From Fibrella rubiginis (GTDB taxonomy: Bacteria; Bacteroidota; Bacteroidia; Cytophagales; Spirosomataceae): a DNA stretch of 64,000 bases. The stretch is from positions 1-64,000 of the forward strand of contig NZ_JAFMYV010000012.1 of NCBI RefSeq assembly GCF_017353185.1, written 5' to 3'. Below, one piece after another: positions 50,289 through 57,774 of this stretch (positions are counted from its first letter, which is position 1; each line of letters begins with the position of its first letter). Position numbers and translations under genes: made by a program. Below the pieces are notes generated by a model. The model worked only from the letters and a program-made list of their open reading frames with translations. It did not search any database and was not told where the DNA came from.

Positions 50289-50723
50289 TTAATGAATAGA
50301 ACTCAGCCATCGATACCCCCGGCCATTATAGAGGCTGCCCAGCAAGAGCAGCACTGAACCTATATAATAGCAGACCATCGCATTGGGAGCATACAGCCCC
50401 GTGGCAATTAGAAAAATACCTACAGAAGCAATAAAAATTGCCCGCCTCGTACCACGACCCCGGTAGTTTATCAGAATACTACTTAAGCATACCGTGGCGA
50501 GTATAGACACCAGCCAGGTGCCCCAACTGGTGTGATGCTCTACCACAGCCGGTGCTCCACAGAGCGTCATTGAGGTGGTGTAAGCCACTATGCAAAACGG
50601 ACATTTAGGCAAAAGCAACAATAGTATAGCCGAAATCCCTGTATACCAAGGCTTTACCAATTGCTTGTGTGCTGGTGCGCCCCCAACGCATACTGAACAG
50701 GCTTCTTCCTGAAGATGATTCAT
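50289..50723 (-). CDS. Small membrane protein with N-terminal Cys pair
   Basis: Protein of 144 residues with four hydrophobic segments (about 28-50, 62-90, 97-115 and 118-135). The N-terminus carries CSVC and the first helix CPFC, two paired-cysteine motifs that could bind a metal such as copper or mercury, or act in redox chemistry; it is vaguely MerC-like but not a clear match. It is 50 bp upstream of coxM on the same strand, so it may be the first gene of the cox operon. A role in metal supply to the Mo-Cu enzyme would be speculation. Confidence 0.6.
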   Translation of the reverse strand: MNHLQEEACSVCVGGAPAHKQLVKPWYTGISAILLLLLPKCPFCIVAYTTSMTLCGAPAVVEHHTSWGTWLVSILATVCLSSILINYRGRGTRRAIFIASVGIFLIATGLYAPNAMVCYYIGSVLLLLGSLYNGRGYRWLSSIH

Positions 50724-50937
50724 GTGGTCCAATAAAGAGAGTTACGATGTTGGTAGACCTTTCTGGGATGGCATTTAGCGGAACAATGTAAGATAATTTT
50801 TTTTATATAAAATATAATTTAAACCGTCGACGCTATTTAATTCGCCTCACCTTCATACTAATTCAGCGTAGTATTTACTATTACTAGTATCGAGTATTTA
50901 TACGGGACTTATTCCAGACGTGCTACTGTATAAAAAG

Positions 50938-50971
50938 AAAGAGCAGGTCAATTACATCTGACCTGCTCTTT
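50938..50971. terminator. Rho-independent terminator after icmF
   Basis: A perfect 13-bp stem (50938-50950 with 50959-50971, core GAGCAGGTCA) with A-residues on one side and a T-run on the other. It ends the minus-strand icmF transcript. The rest of the 264-bp gap is AT-rich with no gene. Confidence 0.9.
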
Positions 50972-50996
50972 CCATTCTTTTGAACCTGGCAATTTG

Positions 50997-53900
50997 TTAC
51001 ATATTCCGCCGGTACTGCCCGCCAACGGCATACAGGGCCTGACTCATTTGTCCCAGTGAACAGACCTTGGCGGCCTCCATTAAACTCTCAAAGATATTTC
51101 CACCCGTCAAAGCCGTTTGCTGCAGGTACGCCAAAGCAGCTTCCGATTTGTCTTTATGCCGCTCCTGGAATGCCCGCACGCTCTCCACCTGCGCCCGTTT
51201 TTCATCGTCTGTACTGCGAATCACTTCGGCGGGCGTGATCGTGGGTGAGCCATTGGGGTCGAGGAAGGTGTTGACGCCCACGATAGGCAGTTCACCGTTG
51301 TGTTTCAGCGTTTCGTAATACATCGACTCTTCCTGAATCTTGCTGCGCTGATACATCCGTTCCATCGCACCCAGCACACCGCCACGCTCGTTTATGGCAA
51401 TGAATTCCTGATAAACAGCCTGTTCCACTAGTTCCGTCAGCTCTTCCACCACAAACGCACCCTGTAACGGATTCTCATTCTTGGTCAGGCCAAACTCGCG
51501 GTTGATAACGAGTTGAATAGCCATCGCCCGCCGTACCGACTCTTCCGTGGGGGTCGTGATGGCCTCGTCATAGGCGTTGGTATGCAGTGAGTTGGTGTTG
51601 TCGTAGATCGCCAGTAGGGCCTGCAACGTGGTGCGAATGTCGTTGAAGGCAATTTCCTGTGCGTGCAGGCTCCGCCCCGATGTCTGGATATGGTATTTCA
51701 GTTTCTGACTCCGGTCGTTGGCACCGTACTTATGCTTCATGGCCTTGGCCCAGATGCGTCGCGCCACCCGGCCCAATACCGTATATTCGGCGTCCATCCC
51801 GTTCGAGAAAAAGAACGACAGGTTGGGCGCGAAGTCATCGATTTTCAGGCCCCGGCTCAGGTAGTACTCCACGAACGTGAAGCCGTTGGAGAGCGTAAAC
51901 GCCAGCTGGCTGATGGGGTTTGCGCCCGCCTCGGCAATGTGATAGCCCGAAATAGAAACCGAATAGAAGTTCTGAACGCGGTTGGTGGTGAAATACTGCT
52001 GAATATCGCCCATCATGCGCAGGGCAAATTCGGTGGAGAAAATACAGGTGTTCTGCGCCTGGTCTTCCTTCAGAATATCGGCCTGCACCGTGCCGCGTAC
52101 TTTCCGCAGGGTATCTTTTTTGATCTGCTCATACACGTCAGCAGGTACCACTTTGTCGCCGGTCGTGCCTAGCAACGCGAGGCCAAGGCCGTTGTTACCT
52201 TCAGGAAGGTCACCTTGGTATTGGATGCCAGAATCGGGCATTTTCTGACCATTTTCACTCGCCAACCACTTCTCCACCTGCTGATCAATCGCCGTGTTGA
52301 GAAAGAAGGCGAGCAGCATAGGGGCAGGCCCGTTGATGGTCATGGAAACGCTCGTGCTGGGGTCGCAGAGGTCAAAACCGGAATAAAGTTTTTTGGCGTC
52401 GTCGAGGGTGGCGATGCTCACGCCGGAGTTGCCCACTTTCCCGAAAATATCGGGGCGCATGGCGGGGTCTTCACCATAGAGCGTGACAGAATCGAAAGCC
52501 GTGCTGAGGCGTTTGGCGGGCATTCCTTTCGAGACGTAATGGAACCGGCGATTCGTGCGCTCTGGCCCCCCTTCGCCCGCGAACATGCGGGTGGGGTCTT
52601 CGCCTTCGCGCTTGAGCGGAAACACACCCGCCGCATACGGAAACTCGCCCGGTACGTTTTCGGTCAGCAGCCACCGCAGCACGTCGCCCCAGTCGGAATA
52701 TTTCGGCAGCGACACTTTCGGTACCCGTAAATGCGACAGCGTTTCGGTATATAACGGCTGCCGGATTACCTTATCGCGCACAGTAAACTCGTAAAAATCA
52801 GCCGTGTAGCGCCGTTGCATTTCCGGCCACTGCGCTAGCAATGCGCGAGTGGTGGGGTGCAGTTGAGCCTCAGCCTTTTCATAAAGCGGGCGAACTTCCT
52901 CCACCCCCATCTTAAGCACCCCATCCAGTTGATACAGCTTGCGCGCTAACGTAACCTGCTCATTCACAAAGGCATCGTAGCGGCGGCTCTCTTCCACGAT
53001 CTCGGCCAGATACCGCACCCGATCACCAGGTATGATTTGGGATTTGGGATTGGGGATGTCGGATTTGTTGCTGACGCGAGGGTTTGCGCTGGCGTCAGCA
53101 ACAAATCCGACATCCCCAATCCCAAATCCCAAATTCTTCATCACCCGGTCGAACAAGCCATTCATGCCCTCATCGTTGAACTGAGCCGCCATCGTGCCGA
53201 CAATTGGCAGGGCTTCGTCGGGGGTATCCCAGTCGTTGTGGTTGCGGCGGTACTGCTTCCGCACGTCGCGGAGGGCGTCGAGCGAACCGCGCTTGTCGAA
53301 CTTATTGATGGCAATGAGATCGGCGAAATCGAGCATGTCGATTTTCTCCAGCTGCGTTGCCGCGCCATACTCGGCGGTCATTACGTACAGTGTCTTGTCG
53401 GCGTGTTCGGTGATCTCGGTATCCGACTGCCCAATGCCCGACGTTTCCACGATGATCAGGTCGAACCCTGCCGACTTACAGATATCAATGGCGTCCTGCA
53501 CGTGACGGCTCAGGGCAAGGTTCGCCTGCCGCGTGGCCAGCGACCGCATGTAGACCCGTCCCTGACTCACCGATGGGTTCAGTGTATTCATCCGTATCCG
53601 GTCGCCCAGCAACGCCCCGCCCGTTTTCCGCTTCGACGGATCGACCGAAATAATGGCCATCGTTTTGTCGGGGAAGGTGCGCAGATACCTTAATATCAAC
53701 TCATCGACCAACGACGATTTGCCCGCGCCACCCGTGCCGGTGATACCCAGTACAGGGGGGGCTTGCCTGTTTGGCTGGTTGGCTGTTTGCCTGTCCGGCA
53801 TGTTGCCACTCTCCGCCTGCGTAATCATTCTGGCTACGCGCAAAACCGTGTCGTCCTGGGGCAGGGTTGTGGGTAAAACCACGTCGCGGCAGTGGTTCAG

Positions 53901-54344
53901 CAAATCGTCGATCATACCCTGGAGGCCCAGCGTGCGGCCATCGTCGGGGCTGTAGAGGCGGGTAATACCGTAGGCGTGTAACTCGTCGATCTCGCGGGGC
54001 AAAATGGTGCCACCGCCCCCACCGAAGATGTTGATGTGCCCCGCGCCGCGTTCATGGAGCAGGTCATACATGTATTTGAAGAACTCGATATGGCCGCCCT
54101 GATAGCTGGTGATGGCGATGCCCTGTACATCTTCCTGAATGGCGCAGTCCACGATTTCGGCCACTGACCGGTTGTGCCCCAGGTGAATAACCTCGGCCCC
54201 CGACGACTGCAACAGCCGCCGCATGAGGTTGATGGCCGCATCATGCCCGTCGAAGAGCGAAGCCGCCGTGACAAGCCGAATCCGGGCTGTAGACGGCGTC
54301 GGCAGAACGGGTGGCGTGAGGGCTTGTTGAGATGAAGTAGTCAT
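50997..54344 (-). CDS. icmF: IcmF-type fused acyl-CoA mutase with G-protein chaperone domain
   Basis: Cobalamin-dependent isobutyryl/methylmalonyl-CoA mutase-like protein of 1115 residues. The cobalamin domain (about 20-155) carries FDGHDAAI with axial ligand His34. The MeaB-like GTPase domain (about 195-400) has P-loop GITGTGGAGKSS (200-211), VDPSKRKTGGALLGDRIR, ETSGIGQSD and NKFDKRGS. The substrate TIM-barrel mutase domain follows (about 440-1100). A palindromic repeat encodes residues about 405-437 (GFGIGDVGFVADA, then NKSDIPNPKSQ) between GTPase and mutase domains. A Gln/Pro/Asn-rich linker (about 181-199) is also repetitive. The protein interconverts branched and linear acyl-CoAs in fatty-acid or amino-acid metabolism. 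A leaderless-type promoter precedes the ATG. Confidence 0.94.
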   Translation of the reverse strand: MTTSSQQALTPPVLPTPSTARIRLVTAASLFDGHDAAINLMRRLLQSSGAEVIHLGHNRSVAEIVDCAIQEDVQGIAITSYQGGHIEFFKYMYDLLHERGAGHINIFGGGGGTILPREIDELHAYGITRLYSPDDGRTLGLQGMIDDLLNHCRDVVLPTTLPQDDTVLRVARMITQAESGNMPDRQTANQPNRQAPPVLGITGTGGAGKSSLVDELILRYLRTFPDKTMAIISVDPSKRKTGGALLGDRIRMNTLNPSVSQGRVYMRSLATRQANLALSRHVQDAIDICKSAGFDLIIVETSGIGQSDTEITEHADKTLYVMTAEYGAATQLEKIDMLDFADLIAINKFDKRGSLDALRDVRKQYRRNHNDWDTPDEALPIVGTMAAQFNDEGMNGLFDRVMKNLGFGIGDVGFVADASANPRVSNKSDIPNPKSQIIPGDRVRYLAEIVEESRRYDAFVNEQVTLARKLYQLDGVLKMGVEEVRPLYEKAEAQLHPTTRALLAQWPEMQRRYTADFYEFTVRDKVIRQPLYTETLSHLRVPKVSLPKYSDWGDVLRWLLTENVPGEFPYAAGVFPLKREGEDPTRMFAGEGGPERTNRRFHYVSKGMPAKRLSTAFDSVTLYGEDPAMRPDIFGKVGNSGVSIATLDDAKKLYSGFDLCDPSTSVSMTINGPAPMLLAFFLNTAIDQQVEKWLASENGQKMPDSGIQYQGDLPEGNNGLGLALLGTTGDKVVPADVYEQIKKDTLRKVRGTVQADILKEDQAQNTCIFSTEFALRMMGDIQQYFTTNRVQNFYSVSISGYHIAEAGANPISQLAFTLSNGFTFVEYYLSRGLKIDDFAPNLSFFFSNGMDAEYTVLGRVARRIWAKAMKHKYGANDRSQKLKYHIQTSGRSLHAQEIAFNDIRTTLQALLAIYDNTNSLHTNAYDEAITTPTEESVRRAMAIQLVINREFGLTKNENPLQGAFVVEELTELVEQAVYQEFIAINERGGVLGAMERMYQRSKIQEESMYYETLKHNGELPIVGVNTFLDPNGSPTITPAEVIRSTDDEKRAQVESVRAFQERHKDKSEAALAYLQQTALTGGNIFESLMEAAKVCSLGQMSQALYAVGGQYRRNM
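53035..53134. repeat. Perfect 43-bp stem inverted repeat inside the icmF coding sequence
   Basis: The segments 53035-53077 and 53092-53134 are exact reverse complements with a 14-nt loop. The arms are the GGGATTTGGGATT-word class with the inner motif TTGTTGCTGACGC. It is read through in frame. Because it is palindromic the opposite strand encodes the same start peptide, GFGIGDVGFVADA. Confidence 0.98.
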
Positions 54345-54348
54345 AGGT

Positions 54349-54356
54349 CAAATATA
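54349..54356 (-). promoter_or_regulatory. -7 element giving a probable leaderless mRNA for icmF
   Basis: On the minus strand TATATTTG is followed by four bases and the ATG at 54344. Confidence 0.5.
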
Positions 54357-54418
54357 CCCGTTTTGTCCCATCGTTTCCGCCGTTTATCCCAAATCTGAGG
54401 GTAAGCTCGTTGCTTACA

Positions 54419-54449
54419 TTGAAGCATCGCCATGGGCAGGTTACCTTTG
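54419..54449 (+). promoter_or_regulatory. Promoter of the TraB-family gene
   Basis: TTG at 54419-54421 and TACCTTTG at 54442-54449 are 20 nt apart, a good Bacteroidota -33/-7 match. The start ATG at 54482 follows after 32 nt. Confidence 0.6.
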
Positions 54450-54481
54450 CTTTATACATATCATTATTCAGACATTGCTTC

Positions 54482-55345
54482 ATGAACAGATTCAAATCAG
54501 CCCTTATAGGCCTTTCCTTACTGACAACCAGCGCAATTGCGCAAACCGACAATGCCCTGCTTTATGAAGTGACGGGCAACGGACTAACAGCCCCCTCCTA
54601 CCTCTACGGCACGTTTCACCTGGTCTGCCCCAACGACCTGGTCATTACCGACGCGATGAAAAAAGCAATGGCCGACACCAGGCAGGTTTATCTGGAAGTA
54701 GATATGGACGATCCCTCGCTGATGGCCAACATGCAGAAGGCCATGGTGCTTCCCCAGGGCAAAACCGCCAAAGACTACCTCTCTGCCGACGACTATAAGC
54801 TGTTGAACGATTACATGACCAAAACCATGAGCGTAAAGCTCGATCTGGTCAATACGTTTCGGCCTATCGGGCTGACTTCGTTTCTGGTAATGGGTATGCT
54901 TCACTGTCAACCCGCCTCCTACGACATGACCTTTGCCCAGATGGCGGCAAAAGACAAAAAAGAGGTGCTGGGTCTGGAAACGATGGAGTCGCAACTGGCC
55001 GTGCTGGATAAAAAGCCGCTGGAAAAACAATTCAAAGAACTCGCCGACCTGGCCCGTGACCCCGAAAAAGCCCAGAAGGAATTTGCTGACCTACTGGCCG
55101 CTTACAAAGCCAAAAATCTGAATCAGATGAAAGAGGTCATGAAGAAGAGCAGCACCGCCGGTGAGTTTGCCGAAATGGAAGGGCCTTTGCTCAACGAACG
55201 CAATGCCAACTGGATTCCGGTCATTGAAAAAGCGGCCAAAACCACGCCCACGTTCTTCGCCTTCGGTGCCGGCCACCTCATCGGCGACAAAGGCGTAATC
55301 GCCCTACTGAAAAAGCAGGGCTATTCGGTAAAAGCGGTGAATTAA
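54482..55345 (+). CDS. TraB/GumN-family exported protein
   Basis: Periplasmic or surface protein of 287 residues. The signal peptide ends near TSAIAQ (about 21); ATG at 54482 is chosen because it follows the promoter. Family motifs are YLYGTFHLV near residue 42 with the conserved His, YLEVDMDD, and GAGHLIGDKGVIALLKKQGY near the C-terminus with GxxH. The fold is related to TIKI-type metalloproteases, and a proteolytic role has been proposed. Substrate unknown. The stop codon lies at the edge of the following palindrome. Confidence 0.9.
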   Translation: MNRFKSALIGLSLLTTSAIAQTDNALLYEVTGNGLTAPSYLYGTFHLVCPNDLVITDAMKKAMADTRQVYLEVDMDDPSLMANMQKAMVLPQGKTAKDYLSADDYKLLNDYMTKTMSVKLDLVNTFRPIGLTSFLVMGMLHCQPASYDMTFAQMAAKDKKEVLGLETMESQLAVLDKKPLEKQFKELADLARDPEKAQKEFADLLAAYKAKNLNQMKEVMKKSSTAGEFAEMEGPLLNERNANWIPVIEKAAKTTPTFFAFGAGHLIGDKGVIALLKKQGYSVKAVN

Positions 55346-55418
55346 GAAAGGATGAGTGATGAATGATAAATGGTGAGCGGTCCGCCGCCGCTCACCATTT
55401 ATCATTCATCATTTCTTA
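55343..55418. repeat. Inverted repeat with 24-bp perfect core, ATGATGAATG-word class
   Basis: The core 55357-55380 and 55388-55411 pair exactly with a 7-nt loop; outer parts pair with a seven-base offset in the left arm. It overlaps the stop codons of both convergent genes: the TAA at 55343 and the TGA ending at 55409. Confidence 0.93.
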
Positions 55419-56683
55419 AACACTAACGCCTTTACCGGGTCGATGCGGTTGATGACGAGGGTGGGGAGCCAGAGGGCCAGCGCAATTAAGGCAATTATGG
55501 CTACGTTGAGGAGTGCAATAACGGGCCAGTCCCAGGCAATGGGGACGTAGTCCATGAAGTAGTTTTTGCGGTCGAGGGGAATGAACTGGAAGCGCGATTG
55601 CAGCCAGCAGAGACCCAGCCCCAGACCATTGCCCAGTACCAGCCCCCAGGCTACGATATTCAGGCCCACCACCACAAACAATCGCCTCAGCAACGAATTC
55701 GGACTACCTAGGGCCTTCAGCAGGCCAATCATGGGGGTACGTTCCATCATCAGCACCAGCAGCACCGACACCATATTGAAACAGGCCACGAACAGAATCA
55801 GCACAATAAACACGGCTGTGTTGCGATCCAGTAACAGCATCCAGTCGAACAGATCACGGTACTGATCGTCTACCCGTGTCACGCGCATGTCGGGTGGCGT
55901 TTGTTCAATAACGGCTTTGTAGTTAGGGCTCAGTTCGGCAAAATCACGAACGAACACTTCACCCGTACCGATCAGATCGGGTGTCCATTTGTTAAGGCGC
56001 TGCACCAGCCGAAGGTCACCCACCACAAACGCTTTGTCGCCTTCTTCCAGACCTGTTTCGTAAATCCCCACCACCGTCATCTTGCGGGGACGTAACCCCG
56101 TTGCGGCGGAGGGTGGAGCCAGTTCGTTGGGGCGCGGCGGGGCCTGTTCGGTGAAGTACAGGATCGCCGATTGCCCCACGCTTAGTTTCAACTGGCTTGC
56201 AATGGTCTGACTGATCAGTAGATCTGTTGAATAACCCGACGCGGTTACCGAATCATAGCGGGGCAGTTTACCTGCAATCAGCGCTTCGCGTAAAAGCTGC
56301 CAGTCGTAGTCAGGGCCAACGCCTTTGAGCACCACCCCCGCCAGGTCGGAATCGGTTTGCAGAATACCCGCTTTGTTGGCGGTGCCCTGTACATGCCGGA
56401 TACCCGGCAGTTTTTTGATCCGCGCAAAGGCAGGGTCCCGTAGAGAAATAGGCGGCGCGTCGTAGGACTGGTTATTAGAAAACTTGACCACCTGCAGGTG
56501 TGCCCCAAAGGCAAAAATCTTTTGCTGGATAGTGCGCTTAAAGCCAAACAGCACCGCAAAGGCAATGATAAGCACCGCCAGTCCAACGGCCACGCTGCCA
56601 ATGCCTACCCGTGTGACGGTAGCCGAGAAACTGCCCAACGGCGCGTTCCGCACCCGACTGGCAATGAAAACTGGAAGATTCAA
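55409..56683 (-). CDS. FtsX/LolCE-like ABC transporter permease
   Basis: Inner-membrane permease of 424 residues. The TTG start at 56683 (giving NLPVFIASRV) is chosen because the frame further upstream contains a terminator and Cys/Gly-rich, non-family sequence. Transmembrane helix 1 is about 30-55, a large periplasmic MacB-PCD-like domain about 60-280, and three further helices follow at the C-terminus, the FtsX pattern. Members with this layout work in lipoprotein or lipid export (LolC/E) or MacB-type systems. The ATPase is not adjacent. The last residues are encoded by a palindromic repeat. Confidence 0.88.
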   Translation of the reverse strand: MNLPVFIASRVRNAPLGSFSATVTRVGIGSVAVGLAVLIIAFAVLFGFKRTIQQKIFAFGAHLQVVKFSNNQSYDAPPISLRDPAFARIKKLPGIRHVQGTANKAGILQTDSDLAGVVLKGVGPDYDWQLLREALIAGKLPRYDSVTASGYSTDLLISQTIASQLKLSVGQSAILYFTEQAPPRPNELAPPSAATGLRPRKMTVVGIYETGLEEGDKAFVVGDLRLVQRLNKWTPDLIGTGEVFVRDFAELSPNYKAVIEQTPPDMRVTRVDDQYRDLFDWMLLLDRNTAVFIVLILFVACFNMVSVLLVLMMERTPMIGLLKALGSPNSLLRRLFVVVGLNIVAWGLVLGNGLGLGLCWLQSRFQFIPLDRKNYFMDYVPIAWDWPVIALLNVAIIALIALALWLPTLVINRIDPVKALVFKK

Positions 56684-56736
56684 ACCGTATGTAGTTACAA
56701 CCGCTGCAAGGTATGCCCAACAGCCCGATAAACGCA

Positions 56737-56762
56737 AAACCCCGCCACAATGGGCGGGGTTT
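56737..56762. terminator. Terminator-like hairpin AAACCCCGCC
   Basis: AAACCCCGCC pairs exactly with GGCGGGGTTT, with a short T-run. It lies downstream of the minus-strand DUF4136 lipoprotein and would end that transcript before the permease gene. Confidence 0.8.
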
Positions 56763-56793
56763 GCAGGCTTCATTACGTTACGCTAAGGTGAGG

Positions 56794-57405
56794 TTAGCCC
56801 CGTGGGTTGCTCACGGTTACAGCGGCACTCACCTGCGGAAATTTCTCGACGATGCGCTCTACCTCACGGGCAAGCTTGTTGCTGATTTTGGTAGGGTCAC
56901 CAACGGCGTTTTGTACTGAACCACGCCAGATCAGGCGCTTCGTCCGGTTGTCGACCATATCGACCACGACCGTACCGGCTTCATACTTTTCCTGGGTGTA
57001 TGACGGACCGAAGTTGCCACCGTACCAGGCTGGTCCCCAACCGGCATATCCCCAGCGTCCCCAACCGTAGTAAGGGCCATACAAGGGGTAGGCACCGTAG
57101 TTGTTATTAGCAACGGTGCGGGTCTTTTCCTCCACGAAAAAGTGGTAGCCAATCAGCAGATCAGGCTTACGGGTCGTTTCCTTCAACCCTTTTTTAGCCA
57201 GTTCGGCATTAACCGTACTTTCCACCTGGTCCGTGGCTAGCTGGTTGTAATACACGGGGTTTTTACTACCGGCCACGTCCGACTGCATCCAGGCAAACGT
57301 GCGGTACTTGGTGAAATCTATGTTCTGCGCTTTGTCAACGGCTACCCGTGGTGCACAGGCCGCTATGCCAACCAAAAGGGCGGCGGCGATGAGTATGTTC
57401 TTCAT
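56794..57405 (-). CDS. DUF4136-domain lipoprotein
   Basis: Envelope lipoprotein of 203 residues. The signal ends in VGIAAC with Cys17, followed by APRVAVDKAQNIDFTKYRTFAWM, a typical DUF4136 start. A glycine/tyrosine-rich stretch (YGAYPLYGPYYGWGRWGYAGW region, about 106-130) sits in the middle, and the C-terminal part contains GTVVVDMVDNRTKRLIWRGS. The function of the family is unknown. Separate terminator downstream. Confidence 0.9.
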   Translation of the reverse strand: MKNILIAAALLVGIAACAPRVAVDKAQNIDFTKYRTFAWMQSDVAGSKNPVYYNQLATDQVESTVNAELAKKGLKETTRKPDLLIGYHFFVEEKTRTVANNNYGAYPLYGPYYGWGRWGYAGWGPAWYGGNFGPSYTQEKYEAGTVVVDMVDNRTKRLIWRGSVQNAVGDPTKISNKLAREVERIVEKFPQVSAAVTVSNPRG

Positions 57406-57543
57406 GGTATTTGCTGAGTCTTGTTAATCTATAGACATAACATATTGCAAATTAAAAAGGTTGATTTCTAGCCTGGACAGAGCCAACAAACAAGCATTTT
57501 CTCCTCACGTTCGTTACCTGTTAAACAAATCCATAACCTGACT

Positions 57544-57774
57544 ATGAAATCGTTTCTCATCATCGGCATTATGCTGTTATCGACCCTGGTGGGTAGGGCG
57601 CAGGATTCTATTTCGGTGAAAAAACCAACCCAGCGCATGCAGGAAAATATGCCCACGCGCCGGGGCCGCGGAACCGCCAAACCCATGCCCAGTCCACGCT
57701 ACTACCGGCAACGGCCTGCTCCGCCCAAAGACACCGTCATCAAAGGGTTTAACAAACGGGATACCGTTCGATGA
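57544..57774 (+). CDS. Small secreted basic protein
   Basis: 76-residue protein: signal peptide ending LVGRAQ (about 20), then a basic, Pro/Arg-rich mature part (PTRRGRGTAKPMPSPRYYRQ) without cysteines. No family recognised. Its stop codon overlaps the start of the next gene by four bases (ATGA), so the two are translationally coupled; it could be a propeptide-like partner or envelope binding protein for the downstream metallopeptidase-like protein. Confidence 0.68.
   Translation: MKSFLIIGIMLLSTLVGRAQDSISVKKPTQRMQENMPTRRGRGTAKPMPSPRYYRQRPAPPKDTVIKGFNKRDTVR

Noticed and set aside
53037..53693. Long open frame on the plus strand opposite icmF
   Set aside because: It begins in the palindrome and therefore shares a peptide with icmF, but the rest has no family signature and lies antisense to the conserved GTPase domain.
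55409..56773. 454-residue version of the FtsX-like permease
   Set aside because: The extra N-terminal 30 residues are encoded across a terminator hairpin for the neighbouring lipoprotein gene.
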